Positions 46,802 to 56,957 of a stretch of DNA of 64,000 nucleotides are shown piece after piece. Location: positions 1 to 64,000 of the forward strand of contig CAJTVJ010000006.1 of NCBI GenBank assembly GCA_910579785.1, read 5' to 3'. How positions within the stretch are numbered: position 1 is the stretch's first letter; each line of letters opens with the position of its first letter. The notes under the pieces were generated by a model, which was not told the origin of the DNA, ran no database searches, and was given only the letters and a program-made list of their open reading frames with translations. Source of the DNA: an uncultured Christensenella sp. Lineage in GTDB: Bacteria; Bacillota; Clostridia; Christensenellales; UBA3700. The position numbers and the translations under genes were made by a program.

Positions 46802-48368
46802 TGCTTTGCTTGCGATCGAAATAAATCAAACTACTCTTATCGTCTTGATGGCGGTGCTGATAGTATTGATTGTTTTGCTTGCGGTATTGGCGACGATATT
46901 TATCTTGGGAGTAAAGAGAAGGGGCGAGGCTGCGACTTTGCCTGGCAGCGTTACGGTCGTTGCGGACTTTGACAATACGTTGGGGTGTGTCGCCTTGAAA
47001 GACGAAGAGGGTATGGAGAAAGCTTTGTTCAAACCCAATGAGGTCGTAAAAGTCGAAGTTAAAGCCAACGACGGGTATATATTATCCAATATTTCGGTAG
47101 AGATAAACGAGAGCGTTGTCGCCCGTTTTGTTGCGGACAGCGGTGAAAAGAAGCTGTATGAGGGCGTATATGAATTTATTGTCACGGCTAATACCGTCGT
47201 CAAAGCCCAATTTGAGGCTGTCGTTACAGAGCCGCAAGTCTTTACTTTTGACAATATATTCAACGGCGTCGGCGGCAAAGTCGTTGTGACAGACGCGGCT
47301 GGCGAAGAGAATAATCAGTTTAAGGAAGGCGAGACGGTAAGGATATCGACGGTTGCGGACGAGGGATATTATCTTGCGACCTTTACTGTCAACGACGAAG
47401 AAATGCAGCTTGTCGAGGGCGTGTATGAATTTGTCGCAGCCGAGCCTATTAAGATAAACGTTGAGTTTTTGCCGATACCTGTCGTTAAGTACAACGTCAG
47501 CGTTAATATCGACGGATTCGGAGCTGTCAACGTGACCGATGAAAACGGTGAAGCGCAGACTGAATTTGCAGACGGAGAAAAGGTCAGAATTGCCGCAGTC
47601 GCAGACGATGGAAATTATCTGTCGCATTTGAATATCGACGGCGAAGAGAAGGATACGAGCGAGGGAATTTATGAGTTTGAGATAAATGCCGACGCTGTGA
47701 TAGAAGCGACCTTTGAAGCAATACCCGTCGCGGTCGACAACTCTCAGGAAATCGCCGCTGCAAACGCAGACGAGGATGAAGAGGACGAAGACGAAGTTAT
47801 GTTCGACGGACACAACGTCATTCGTTTCAACAAGAGCTTTACTGCAAAGCTTATACAAATCGACGAAGTATCCAACGCTTGGTATACGCAGTTAAAGAAC
47901 GAACTTTTGTCCTATAAGAAAGTCAAAGACAGAATGAGCTGGAAGCGCGAGAGCTATCGTTTTGGCAGAATATGCGTAGCGCGTTTTGTCATAAGAGGAA
48001 AGACGCTGTGCATTCAGTTGCCGCTCGACCCGACTCAATTCGAGGACACCAAGTATAAGGTAGAGGACATCTCTCATATAGCGTCAAGCGCGGACACTCC
48101 GTGTCTTTACAGAATTAAGAACGAACGCCGTCTCAATTACGCCAAAGACTTGATTGCCCAGGTCATGGAGAATATGGGAGCGGAGCGCATTGAGCGCGAA
48201 TGGGTGGACTATTATCAACCGTATGACACCACGCTCAATCTTATCGAGCGTCAACTCGTCAAAAAGATCGTCAAATTCAACGGCAAGACGGGCTATGGCG
48301 GCATCGTAGAAAAACTCACCGAAGACCCGACAAAAGTCGAAGAGACGGAAGACACGACCGCTAAATAA
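46782..48368 (+). CDS. Membrane-anchored InlB-repeat protein with a conserved C-terminal domain
   Basis: A 528-residue protein. AAGGAGGT precedes ATG 46782, which overlaps the giant gene by 20 bp, so the two are coupled. One helix (about 17-44) is followed by KRR. Three beta repeats of about 75 residues follow (near 50-130, 155-225, 240-310), each with G-E-x-V-R/K-I...A-D-x-G-Y-Y/x-L, typical of divergent InlB/Flg_new repeats. An acidic linker (DEDEEDEDE) leads to a C-terminal domain of about 180 residues (LLSYKKVKDRMSWKRESYRFG, GKTLCIQLPLDP, DTPCLYRIKNERR) that I recall as a widespread but unnamed Clostridial domain. Topology is unclear: the C-terminal domain looks cytoplasmic in character. 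It probably works with the giant protein. Confidence 0.75.
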   Translation: MTALMNNALLAIEINQTTLIVLMAVLIVLIVLLAVLATIFILGVKRRGEAATLPGSVTVVADFDNTLGCVALKDEEGMEKALFKPNEVVKVEVKANDGYILSNISVEINESVVARFVADSGEKKLYEGVYEFIVTANTVVKAQFEAVVTEPQVFTFDNIFNGVGGKVVVTDAAGEENNQFKEGETVRISTVADEGYYLATFTVNDEEMQLVEGVYEFVAAEPIKINVEFLPIPVVKYNVSVNIDGFGAVNVTDENGEAQTEFADGEKVRIAAVADDGNYLSHLNIDGEEKDTSEGIYEFEINADAVIEATFEAIPVAVDNSQEIAAANADEDEEDEDEVMFDGHNVIRFNKSFTAKLIQIDEVSNAWYTQLKNELLSYKKVKDRMSWKRESYRFGRICVARFVIRGKTLCIQLPLDPTQFEDTKYKVEDISHIASSADTPCLYRIKNERRLNYAKDLIAQVMENMGAERIEREWVDYYQPYDTTLNLIERQLVKKIVKFNGKTGYGGIVEKLTEDPTKVEETEDTTAK

Positions 48369-48397
48369 ACCATAAATCTAACAAATATTTTTTGTTG

Positions 48398-48432
48398 AAA
48401 AAGCTCTTCTTTTGATCAAGGAGAGCTTTTTT
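48398..48432 (+). terminator. Terminator of the giant surface-protein operon
   Basis: AAAAAGCTCT and AGAGCTTTTT form a 10-bp stem with a loop of about 14 nt that continues into a T-run. Confidence 0.85.
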
Positions 48433-48822
48433 AATATTTAATTCAAATTCGCGCCGATCAGTCAAATTAAATCTAAAATAAAAAGAAAATATAAAATAAA
48501 TAAAATAATATTAAAAAAGTAAAGTATATTTGACGAAAATAAAAGAAAACTTGATTGAAAATAAAAGTGAAATACTGTAAGATATTATCGGGATAATATC
48601 TGTCGTTTATATTTGCAGCGGGAATAAATGGCGACGTGTCGAAATATTCCGCTACGGTTAAAGACAGGATATTGTTCTACAATAATTATATATATTAAAC
48701 TAAAATATTTTGGTAATAAAACCAAAACAAAAGATAAACAGAGGAGGTTATGTAAACCATAATGCGGTGACAGAAATTTCAGCTGTGACTACGAATGATA
48801 GAAACGGTTTGCAATACTGAAT
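48433..48822 (+). promoter_or_regulatory. Leader region of the 1983-residue protein gene
   Basis: A perfect 10-bp palindrome, AGATATTATC-GG-GATAATATCT (48580-48601), may be an operator. At 48741-48755 a strong GAGGAGG is followed by ATG and immediately TAA, a start-stop pair. A GTG frame of 17 codons (48767-48820) ends 2 nt before the real ATG and could couple its translation. No clear promoter was assigned. Confidence 0.45.
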
Positions 48823-51800
48823 ATGGAAACTGTAAGAATTAAGAGAATTATTATAACTTTGACATTGGTCGTTACTGTAATAATGGCGGCAAGTTTTTTG
48901 AGTACGTCTTTTGACAAAGCATACGCCCAATCTGTCGATTTCAAATCAGGAGAGGGCACTGCTCGATCTCCTTACATAATTTCTACGCCGAAAGAGTTGG
49001 ACAACGTCAGATATCATAGAGACGCATATTTTTTGCAAAGGGCAAATATTGACATGTCCGAATATAAAAATTTTACTCCGATAGGATCTATAACTTTCCC
49101 ATTTTCCGGTCATTATGACGGCGGCAAATACAGCATAACAAATCTCACGGTAAATTCGACTGATAACAACGTGGGTATGTTCTCATATATCCGCGGCGGA
49201 GAGGTAATCAACTTAAAGATAAAAGACAGCAGTATAAGAGGCGGATACAACGCAGGCGCGTTTGCAGGAATAAACCAAGGTAGTTTGATTGGATGTATTG
49301 CAGACTGCGAAGTTGCCGGCATTGGAGCAGTAGGTGGAATCTGTGGATTAAATTCGGGAATTGTCAAAGAGTGCGGCAACCTGGGAGAGGTTAAAAGCGG
49401 AGAAAACGGCGCGGTAGGCGAATACGCAGGAGGCATTTGCGGAATCAACCACAAGTACATACAAGACAGTTACAACCGCGGGCAGATAAATTACGGCGCG
49501 GTAGGCACGACTTATTCAGGCGGTATCGCAGGCAGAAGCGGCGGCAGCAGTTCTGCATTGATAGAAAGGACGTACAACGTGGGCAAAGTAGGCGGCAAAG
49601 CAAGGGGGGAGATTGTCGGCGACAATATGGGACAGTCTGCGATAAAAGATTGTTTTTGGTTGACAAGCGACCTTGACATTTCCGCCGCATTTGGGAATGA
49701 AGAAAATTCAAAAAGCGACGCTAAGTATTCAATTTCACAAAAAGAGTTTTCGCAGGCGAAAACGTTTGGTTGCTGGAAAGAGTTCAATGATTTATGGCTG
49801 TATTTAGGTAATGACAGCTATCCTATTTTGAGGCGGCAGTACGTACCTGTCGAGTCGGTGTCGTTTGAAGAAGCTCAAATACAGCTCAAACCGGGAGAAG
49901 AATACGTCTATGCAGCAAAAGTTATGCCCATACACGCCACGCGACAGGATATCACGTATAAAATAAGCGGAGAGGAGAGCAGCTTTGAGATTGACAAAAA
50001 TACGCGGACTATCCGCGTTAAAGACGACGCGAGAATAGGCGCGAAGATATATCTGACGGCGACGGCGGAAAATCGCGAAACCACACAGACTATCGCGGTT
50101 ACGAAAATACCTGTCGAAAGCATTGAGATAATCAACGAGAGCGGCATTGAGGAGATTAACGCTGCGACAAGTCTCAAATTCAAAGGCATAGTATATCCCG
50201 ACAAGGCGTCTTATAGGGGAGTGACTTATCGCGTAAGTTCGTCGTATGCCGACATAACGCAAGACGGCGTATTGACGGTAAAAGACGACGCGCCGATAGG
50301 TCTTGTATTAACGGTGACGGCGGTATCCGACGACAACGCCAATATATTTGCGCAAAAGAAAGTTGTCGTCACAAAGGTCAAGACTGAGCGGGTTGAGATA
50401 ACAAACGCAAACAATTTTAAGGTCACGCAGGGGCTCAAACTTACTGCTGAAATATATCCGAGCAAAGCGACGGATAAAGAAATAAAATTCCAAATAGTAT
50501 CTGCAACGGCGAAAGGCGCGCAGATAATAGGAGATTGCCTGTATGCCGACGGCTTAGGCGAGGTAACAGTAAGGGCATATTCGGGCGGAGTATACAGCGA
50601 CGATACGGTGATACGTGTCATGAAAGAGCCTGTGCAGTCAATCATATTTGATATGCCGACAAAAATGACGTGCGGCGATTATCTGACGTTGTCGGCAAAA
50701 GCAGTGCCTGACAATGCAACCGACAGGAAAATACAATATGGCATTGTAGACGGCGAAGCCGAAATTATCAACGGCGTTTTGTATGCGCATAGAGACGGAG
50801 TCGTGACGGTTTCCGCATGCGCCGACGGCGTGACGGCATATCATAGTTTGACAGTAAACAAAATTCCTGTCGAGCAGGTATTATTGACGTGCGGCGACGC
50901 CTTTAAACACACGCAAAGTATGAGACTTGACGCACAGGTTATGCCGCATAACGCGACGTACAAAGACGTGACGTATTCTATTGCGGACAACACGGCAGGC
51001 GCATACGTAAAGGACAATATTTTGTACGCGGCTCATCCCGGCACGTTGACGTTGAGAGCGCAGGCCGACGGCGCGTATGACGAGAAAGTGATAAGCGTAC
51101 TTAAAGAGGCGGTGACGGCAGTTGATATCACAGCCGATTACGTCGAAAACAAAGACGGCGAGGCATTGCAGTTCAAGGCGGAAGTATATCCCAAAAACGC
51201 AACCTATAAAGACGTCGAATATCATATAGTCAGCGGTCCGGCTACTATCACACGTGACGGATTGCTGATAATAGACAGCGCTGCCGAAGCCGGAAGCGAG
51301 ATATTGATTTACGCGTCTGCCGACGGAGTTGACAGCGAAATATATAGGATAGTATCGGGCAGGATAGAGGTCGGCAGCGTATCTTTAAGCGCGGAGGCAA
51401 ACACGGTAATTATTGGAGGAAGCGTTGAGCTGAGAGTTGACACAGACCCGATATACGTCAGCAATCCCGGCATATCCTATGAGATAAAGGGGAATGCGGA
51501 AATAATAAACAACGTCCTGTACGTCAACGACGTTGCCATGATAGGCGGCATTGTCGAGATAACTGCGATAGTGGACGGAGTACGCAGCAATACGATAAGC
51601 GTCAAAGTAGAGAAGACGCCTGTCGAAGCGATAGTATTTACTTGTGAAAACACGTTCAAACTTACAGAGCATCTTCAACTTTCTGCAATCGTGTATCCGA
51701 CAAACGCGACGAATAAAGACGTCACATTTGAGATCGTATCGTCGAAAGACGCAAATGCGCGCATTGAGGACGGATGTCTTTTTGCCGAGCGTGAAGGTGA

Positions 51801-54774
51801 AGTCATTATACGCGCAACAGCTGACGGAGTAAGCAGGGAAATGACGGTAAAAGTCATGAAAGAGCCTGCGGCAAACATAATATTCAATTCGGCAAAGAAA
51901 GTCAAGGTGTATGAAGACCTATGTTTGACCGCGACGGTATATCCCTTCAATGCGACGTATAAGGACGTCACTTATGAATTGTTGGACAACGCTATCGGCG
52001 CAAAAATCTTTGACGGCAACGTTCTTTATTGCGAGACCGTAGGAAGCGTGGTATTGAGGATACGCGCCGACGGCATATATATTGATCAAATAATAGAGAT
52101 AACAAAAGAGCCTGTTGTCAATATAGCGCTCACCTGTCCTTCTACGTTCAAACATACTCAAAGTCTTGCGTTGTCTGCAAGCGCAATGCCGAGAAATGCG
52201 ACTTACGATACAATATCTTACGAAATAGTAAGCGGAGAGGATTTTGCTTGGATAGAGGACGGCATACTTTATGCGTCGCGCCCCGGCGTAGTCACGATTT
52301 GTTTTACAGCCGACGGATTCAGCAAAGAATACGATATAAAGGTCAGCAAAGAGGCTGTGACGGACGTTACGTTGGACGGCACGGACGAAATACGGTTGAA
52401 CAAAGCATTCCGTTTGGGCGACATTGAGTTGAGATCCAACGTATATCCGTCAAATGCAACTTATAGCGACGTTGAGTACGCTATCGTATCAAAGGGCGAC
52501 AACTGCGACGCATATATTGAAGACGGCAGATTGATCGTCGAGTTGACAAGTCTTGCAAAGGATAACAACGGCTTTGCTCAAAATCTGCAAGCCACTGTGA
52601 CCGTGAGCGCGACTGCCGACGGAATAACAACTCTTCGCAACTATTCAGTGACCAAAGAGAAAGTCAGCGAAATAGCTTTGACTAAGAAATTGCAAGAGGG
52701 AGACGGACCTGTTGAAGAATTCGCCGGCATGACGTTTAGGACAAGCGGCGCGATGTATATCACGGTAAATATACTGTCTGAGATTGCTACGTGCAGGGAT
52801 TATAAAATATCTATCAACAACAAAGAAGTAGAAAGAACTGCCGACGATACGTATAAGTTGTCAAGCGAAAGCGTAGGGAAAATCTCCGTTCAAATCACTT
52901 CGATGTGCGACGCGTCAATGCAGAAGATGAATTATGAATTTGACGTTGAAGTAGAAGAAGTTGATGCAGTATATCTTGGCAGCGAGGTGCAAAGCGGAAA
53001 AGACGATGACAAAATCGTCAAAATCAAGCGCGGCGACATTCCCGTGTCTAAAAACGCCGGTGCAGATGAAATAAAAGAACATATAGATTATTCTTATCTT
53101 GAAGTGCAGCAGTCAAGTTCTATTTTGTTACGCGCCTTTGCTCATGCAGAAAATCTGTCTTTGAAGGCGACGTATGGCGACAAAGACTATCTGACTCTTT
53201 ACTACGTCGTCGACGGAGTAAGCAAAAAGGTAGAAATGGACGTTGACAACGGTTATTTCAAATATAACGGACAAGAGCTTACAATATCTGCTAATGCGCC
53301 TGTCAACAAGAGTTTTTATATTTATGCAAAAGAAGAGAAGCACAGTAATATAGAATCCGAACGTACTGAAATAAAAATTCAAAGCCAATATATACTTGAT
53401 ATAAATAGTACCGAAATTGACAACAACGGACTTGTCAACGGTCTGAGCGGTCTCAACGGACTTGGGATAGTAGAGAAGGTCGCGGTCAAAATCACGCACA
53501 CCTCCGGCATTGTCATAGAGAAGACCATCAACACCCAAGACCCGAGTCTGAGGTTGCAACTTTTCAATCCCAATTTGGGAGGAAGCTTTGCATTGGAATA
53601 TACGGTATATTTCAATGAGAATGGCAACAGATATAATTACGTCTTGCCAAAGGTAAAATCTTTTGCGGGGTTAAATACACAACCGGCAAATCAATCGCCT
53701 GAGACGTCTTACAACGCTATTGTATTTTTTGATATCGCAAGTAAGATGTTATTTGAAAACTACAACTTTGGTAAGAATATTAAAGTTATCTATATACGTG
53801 GCAATCATGGCATGATTGTGGGGGCCGTTGACATTGACAACGATATTAAGAATAGAATTGATATGTATATTGATAATGCAAATATATTTAGCAATGATAA
53901 AGGCAACGGAATAAATATAAAAAATAATGGAGATTTTTGTTTGACGACGTTTGGCGAAGTAAGTATAAAAGGTAAAAACGGAGGGAGAGGAAGCGACGGA
54001 ACGGGGTATGACGTCAACGCAGAAGTTAAGGATTCCCCCAGATATGGCGGCAGAGGTAGTGACGGTGAGGCTGGCGGCGCAGGCATCGCAACGCCGGGAA
54101 ATTTAGAAATCGTCGTTAATGGAAAACTGAATTTGACAGGCGGCGACGGCGGTCTTGGAGGTAGAGGCGGCGATGGAGAAGGCTCCAATCAAAAAGACAT
54201 AGGCAGGGCAGGCGACGGCGGAAGCGGCGGCGATGGCGGAAAAGGCGGCGACGGTATTGTAGTAGAAGGCAAGTTGGTATTGAAAGGAGATAAGATAATT
54301 ATTCAAAGCGGATTCGGTGGCGCAGGCGGCAACGGCGGTAATGGCGGCAAAGACTCGGGCGAAGCCACTACCGCCGACGATGGCGGAGATGGCGGACATG
54401 GCGGTCGCGGAGGACATGGCGGTGACGGAATATATGCTAGATATATTGACAACTCCTGTGCTTCGCTTGAAATCAATACCGGATATGGCGGCGAAGGAGG
54501 AGACGGCGGCAATGGAGGTAAGACCCGTTATGTTTTCCTTTTTGGTAAAGAAGCGGTCAGAGGTGCAGGCGGAAGCGGCGGCAATGGAGGTAACTCCGGC
54601 AACGGCTTACTGTCATATTCTGACGTAACATTTACGTGTTATATTGGCGACGGTGGCGTAGGCGGAAAAAGAGGCGTCGACGGCGGTGCTAATGTCGACA
54701 GTGTAAAAGTGCGTCCAAACAACAACACCGCAGGTGTAGAGGGCAGCTTGGGGCAGCAAAAAATAAGATTATAA
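48823..54774 (+). CDS. Secreted GLUG / Big_2 repeat protein with a Gly-rich C-terminus
   Basis: A 1983-residue exoprotein. A signal peptide ends near AYAQ (residue 36). Residues about 85-235 hold GLUG-type repeats (VGMFSYIRGG, AGAFAGINQG, VGGICGLNSG, AGGICGINHK), as in IgA-protease-like and adhesin proteins. From about 340 to 1290 there are some twelve Big_2 Ig-like modules, each opening P-V-E-x-V-x-F/L and containing P-x-N-A-T-x-K-D-V-x-Y/F. From about 1712 to 1966 the chain is Gly-rich (GGDGGLGGRGGDG-like triplets). No LPxTG, membrane anchor or S-layer domain is seen, so attachment is unexplained. The ATG has no Shine-Dalgarno of its own. Confidence 0.8.
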   Translation: METVRIKRIIITLTLVVTVIMAASFLSTSFDKAYAQSVDFKSGEGTARSPYIISTPKELDNVRYHRDAYFLQRANIDMSEYKNFTPIGSITFPFSGHYDGGKYSITNLTVNSTDNNVGMFSYIRGGEVINLKIKDSSIRGGYNAGAFAGINQGSLIGCIADCEVAGIGAVGGICGLNSGIVKECGNLGEVKSGENGAVGEYAGGICGINHKYIQDSYNRGQINYGAVGTTYSGGIAGRSGGSSSALIERTYNVGKVGGKARGEIVGDNMGQSAIKDCFWLTSDLDISAAFGNEENSKSDAKYSISQKEFSQAKTFGCWKEFNDLWLYLGNDSYPILRRQYVPVESVSFEEAQIQLKPGEEYVYAAKVMPIHATRQDITYKISGEESSFEIDKNTRTIRVKDDARIGAKIYLTATAENRETTQTIAVTKIPVESIEIINESGIEEINAATSLKFKGIVYPDKASYRGVTYRVSSSYADITQDGVLTVKDDAPIGLVLTVTAVSDDNANIFAQKKVVVTKVKTERVEITNANNFKVTQGLKLTAEIYPSKATDKEIKFQIVSATAKGAQIIGDCLYADGLGEVTVRAYSGGVYSDDTVIRVMKEPVQSIIFDMPTKMTCGDYLTLSAKAVPDNATDRKIQYGIVDGEAEIINGVLYAHRDGVVTVSACADGVTAYHSLTVNKIPVEQVLLTCGDAFKHTQSMRLDAQVMPHNATYKDVTYSIADNTAGAYVKDNILYAAHPGTLTLRAQADGAYDEKVISVLKEAVTAVDITADYVENKDGEALQFKAEVYPKNATYKDVEYHIVSGPATITRDGLLIIDSAAEAGSEILIYASADGVDSEIYRIVSGRIEVGSVSLSAEANTVIIGGSVELRVDTDPIYVSNPGISYEIKGNAEIINNVLYVNDVAMIGGIVEITAIVDGVRSNTISVKVEKTPVEAIVFTCENTFKLTEHLQLSAIVYPTNATNKDVTFEIVSSKDANARIEDGCLFAEREGEVIIRATADGVSREMTVKVMKEPAANIIFNSAKKVKVYEDLCLTATVYPFNATYKDVTYELLDNAIGAKIFDGNVLYCETVGSVVLRIRADGIYIDQIIEITKEPVVNIALTCPSTFKHTQSLALSASAMPRNATYDTISYEIVSGEDFAWIEDGILYASRPGVVTICFTADGFSKEYDIKVSKEAVTDVTLDGTDEIRLNKAFRLGDIELRSNVYPSNATYSDVEYAIVSKGDNCDAYIEDGRLIVELTSLAKDNNGFAQNLQATVTVSATADGITTLRNYSVTKEKVSEIALTKKLQEGDGPVEEFAGMTFRTSGAMYITVNILSEIATCRDYKISINNKEVERTADDTYKLSSESVGKISVQITSMCDASMQKMNYEFDVEVEEVDAVYLGSEVQSGKDDDKIVKIKRGDIPVSKNAGADEIKEHIDYSYLEVQQSSSILLRAFAHAENLSLKATYGDKDYLTLYYVVDGVSKKVEMDVDNGYFKYNGQELTISANAPVNKSFYIYAKEEKHSNIESERTEIKIQSQYILDINSTEIDNNGLVNGLSGLNGLGIVEKVAVKITHTSGIVIEKTINTQDPSLRLQLFNPNLGGSFALEYTVYFNENGNRYNYVLPKVKSFAGLNTQPANQSPETSYNAIVFFDIASKMLFENYNFGKNIKVIYIRGNHGMIVGAVDIDNDIKNRIDMYIDNANIFSNDKGNGINIKNNGDFCLTTFGEVSIKGKNGGRGSDGTGYDVNAEVKDSPRYGGRGSDGEAGGAGIATPGNLEIVVNGKLNLTGGDGGLGGRGGDGEGSNQKDIGRAGDGGSGGDGGKGGDGIVVEGKLVLKGDKIIIQSGFGGAGGNGGNGGKDSGEATTADDGGDGGHGGRGGHGGDGIYARYIDNSCASLEINTGYGGEGGDGGNGGKTRYVFLFGKEAVRGAGGSGGNGGNSGNGLLSYSDVTFTCYIGDGGVGGKRGVDGGANVDSVKVRPNNNTAGVEGSLGQQKIRL

Positions 54775-54883
54775 AATTCATATTGGCTAACTATTATGCA
54801 ACCGTACATAATATGTAGCAATATTCAATAATATGATTATTGTAATAGTATATATAGAAAATATAAATTATAAGGAGAAAGAA

Positions 54884-55939
54884 ATGAAAGAAGGTAAAAA
54901 TCAGGAGAAGAATATGACAACAATCATATGTATTTTAGGTATGATATTTTTGTTGTTTGCATCGATATTTATACTCATTTTTGTTTCAAACACAATTGAG
55001 AGACAAAAAGTATATAAGAACGCAAATTTAGTGGAAGTACAGGCCACAATCATTGGATATAGAGAAGAAACCATATATACAAATAATAATTCTATACCGA
55101 TAGGTACTTCTTTTAATACGTATTATAAATATACAAGTTCAGACGGCACAGTATATTCAAGTTTTTGGCAAACAAGAATTAAAACAGAGGAAGAAGCAAA
55201 GGAACAAATAGGAAAGAAAGTTAAGATATATGTTGATGATGAATTAAAAGTACATACAAAGTCATTATCAAACGATAAAACAGGCGTAACAATAGGAGCG
55301 ACAATGGGAGCCCTGTGCTTGTTGCTATCTTTGGGACTTTTTATATATCTTGTAATAAAATTCGTGCAATGGAAAAAGAATAAACCTCAAACAAAAAAAT
55401 TAAGTAAAGAAGAAAAAAAGAAAGAGCCGCCTAAAAATTTTTGTGTCTTACACCGAGCGATAATATTGTTATCGGTATTTATGATTATAGGGTGTGTCGG
55501 GTCGTCTATATCAAAAGAAAAAGAATATCAAGTATATGCGAATGCTCATTTTGAGGAAGTAGAAGGGGTTATCTATAAGTATAAAGAGTTTGAAATGGAT
55601 TCTTTACCGTATTATGCCACTTATTACAAATATGTTGATAGAGATAATAATGAATATATGAATTTGTGGCAAAATGATATTTACGATAAGAAAAAAGCGG
55701 AAGACGAAGTCGGCAAAGTTGTTACGTTATATTATGATAGCAAATTGGGCGTACTTAAATCACTTAGTGATTGGAAAGTGCCATCTAAGCCTAATCATAC
55801 GCTCAATATTATAGTGTTTGTCATATTTTTGATATTGTTTTTAAATTCATTAGTGAGATTTATTAGGTTTATAGTGCGAGATAAGAGATATGAAGCGGAG
55901 CAAAAACGACAGAGAGAAGAGGGGCAGTATGAAAGATAA
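54884..55939 (+). CDS. Tandem DUF3592-like membrane protein (two domains)
   Basis: Starting at ATG 54884 behind AAGGAG the protein has 351 residues; an upstream in-frame ATG lacks a ribosome site. It has the plan helix-domain-helix, a basic linker (KKLSKEEKKKEPPKN), then helix-domain-helix. The first domain shows VEVQATIIGYREE...TYYKYTSSDGTVYSSFWQTRIKTEEEAKEQIGKKVKIYVDDEL; the second shows YYATYYKYVDRDNNEY...LWQNDIY. Both have the DUF3592 pattern Y-x-x-Y/F-x-x-x-D-G-x-x-Y...W...A-x-x-x-I/V-G-K-x-V. The function of the family is unknown. Its 3' end is the model for a repeat fragment at 57.7 kb. Confidence 0.7.
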   Translation: MKEGKNQEKNMTTIICILGMIFLLFASIFILIFVSNTIERQKVYKNANLVEVQATIIGYREETIYTNNNSIPIGTSFNTYYKYTSSDGTVYSSFWQTRIKTEEEAKEQIGKKVKIYVDDELKVHTKSLSNDKTGVTIGATMGALCLLLSLGLFIYLVIKFVQWKKNKPQTKKLSKEEKKKEPPKNFCVLHRAIILLSVFMIIGCVGSSISKEKEYQVYANAHFEEVEGVIYKYKEFEMDSLPYYATYYKYVDRDNNEYMNLWQNDIYDKKKAEDEVGKVVTLYYDSKLGVLKSLSDWKVPSKPNHTLNIIVFVIFLILFLNSLVRFIRFIVRDKRYEAEQKRQREEGQYER

Positions 55940-56426
55940 ACAATATAAAGTGGCTGTCAAATATAACTCAATACATATCGTGATAATGATTTTTTCGTTA
56001 TTTATTGCAGCAGCGTTGATTGGCGGGGAAATATGGAGAGAAAACAAATACAATACGCATATTGCCGCAGAATTTGTGGAAGTAGAGGGGGAGATTGCTG
56101 AATATAAAGAGTTCTCAAATTCTGAATTTACTTATTATGCTATATATTATCAATATATAAGTCCTGACGGCAAGATACACAAAGGTTTTTGGAACAACGA
56201 TATTTACAGCGAAGCCGACGCGCAGGCAAAAATCGGTGAAAAGGTGCCTTTATATTATGATAAAGAGTTTGGGGTCAAAAAGACTGTCGACGAAATAGAA
56301 AATATCAAAGATATAGAAAAACCGGACCATATACCTGGTGGCGTAGTTATTGCAATATGTGCGGCGGTTTTCCTCAATTCTTTGGTCAAGACCGTCTTGT
56401 ATAAAGCAAATACTAAAAAGAACTAA
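55929..56426 (+). CDS. DUF3592-like membrane protein (single domain)
   Basis: A 165-residue protein starting at ATG 55929, which overlaps the upstream gene by 11 bp and follows AGAGGGGC. Helix (about 12-32), one extracytoplasmic domain (FVEVEGEIAEYKEF...YYAIYYQYISPDGKIHKGFWNNDIY...AKIGEKVPLYYD), then a second helix near 138-157. It is most like the second domain of the neighbouring tandem proteins. Function unknown. Confidence 0.7.
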   Translation: MKDKQYKVAVKYNSIHIVIMIFSLFIAAALIGGEIWRENKYNTHIAAEFVEVEGEIAEYKEFSNSEFTYYAIYYQYISPDGKIHKGFWNNDIYSEADAQAKIGEKVPLYYDKEFGVKKTVDEIENIKDIEKPDHIPGGVVIAICAAVFLNSLVKTVLYKANTKKN

Positions 56427-56450
56427 ACAATAAAAATATAGGAGTAAAGC

Positions 56451-56957
56451 ATGAAAAATAGAGAATTAAAAAAACCTAAATTGTGGGTGCATTTGGTTGT
56501 GATAGCGGTGACGTTGATAATCACGATACTGTCAATAATCAATACCTGTAAAATAGTAGAGAATTATCAAAGACGAATGAATTTAAAGACAAACTATGTC
56601 TTGGAGTATGCTACTATTGTAGATTATAAAAGTTATTTAAGTGATGGAGGATATTACTATTATAGTTTGCATTATGAATATATTGCACCTGACAATACAA
56701 AGTACTCCGGATATTGGGGAGATGATTTGTATGATGAGGAAGAGGCCAAAGCACAAATAGGTAAAAAGGTTCCTATATATATTGACCATGAATTACACTT
56801 AAAATCAAAAGAACCAAACCCTAAACCGTCATTAGTAGGAGCATGGTTTTGCGGAGTAGTGGCATTGGTAAGTTTAGGCGTAATGTTGTACTCAATAATA
56901 AGATTATTGCAAAGTTATTATATTGTAAAAAGTAAACTAAGGAGCAAAGATATATGA
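56451..56957 (+). CDS. DUF3592-like membrane protein, tandem copy A
   Basis: A 168-residue protein behind TAGGAG. Helix 1 lies in LVVIAVTLIITILSI. The domain reads YVLEYATIVDYKSYL...YEYIAPDNTKYSGYWGDDLYDEEEAKAQIGKKVPIYIDHEL, and a second helix lies near 127-152. It is a close duplicate of the next gene: the first 25 residues and the last 40 are almost identical while the middle differs. The stop codon overlaps the next ATG. Confidence 0.7.
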   Translation: MKNRELKKPKLWVHLVVIAVTLIITILSIINTCKIVENYQRRMNLKTNYVLEYATIVDYKSYLSDGGYYYYSLHYEYIAPDNTKYSGYWGDDLYDEEEAKAQIGKKVPIYIDHELHLKSKEPNPKPSLVGAWFCGVVALVSLGVMLYSIIRLLQSYYIVKSKLRSKDI

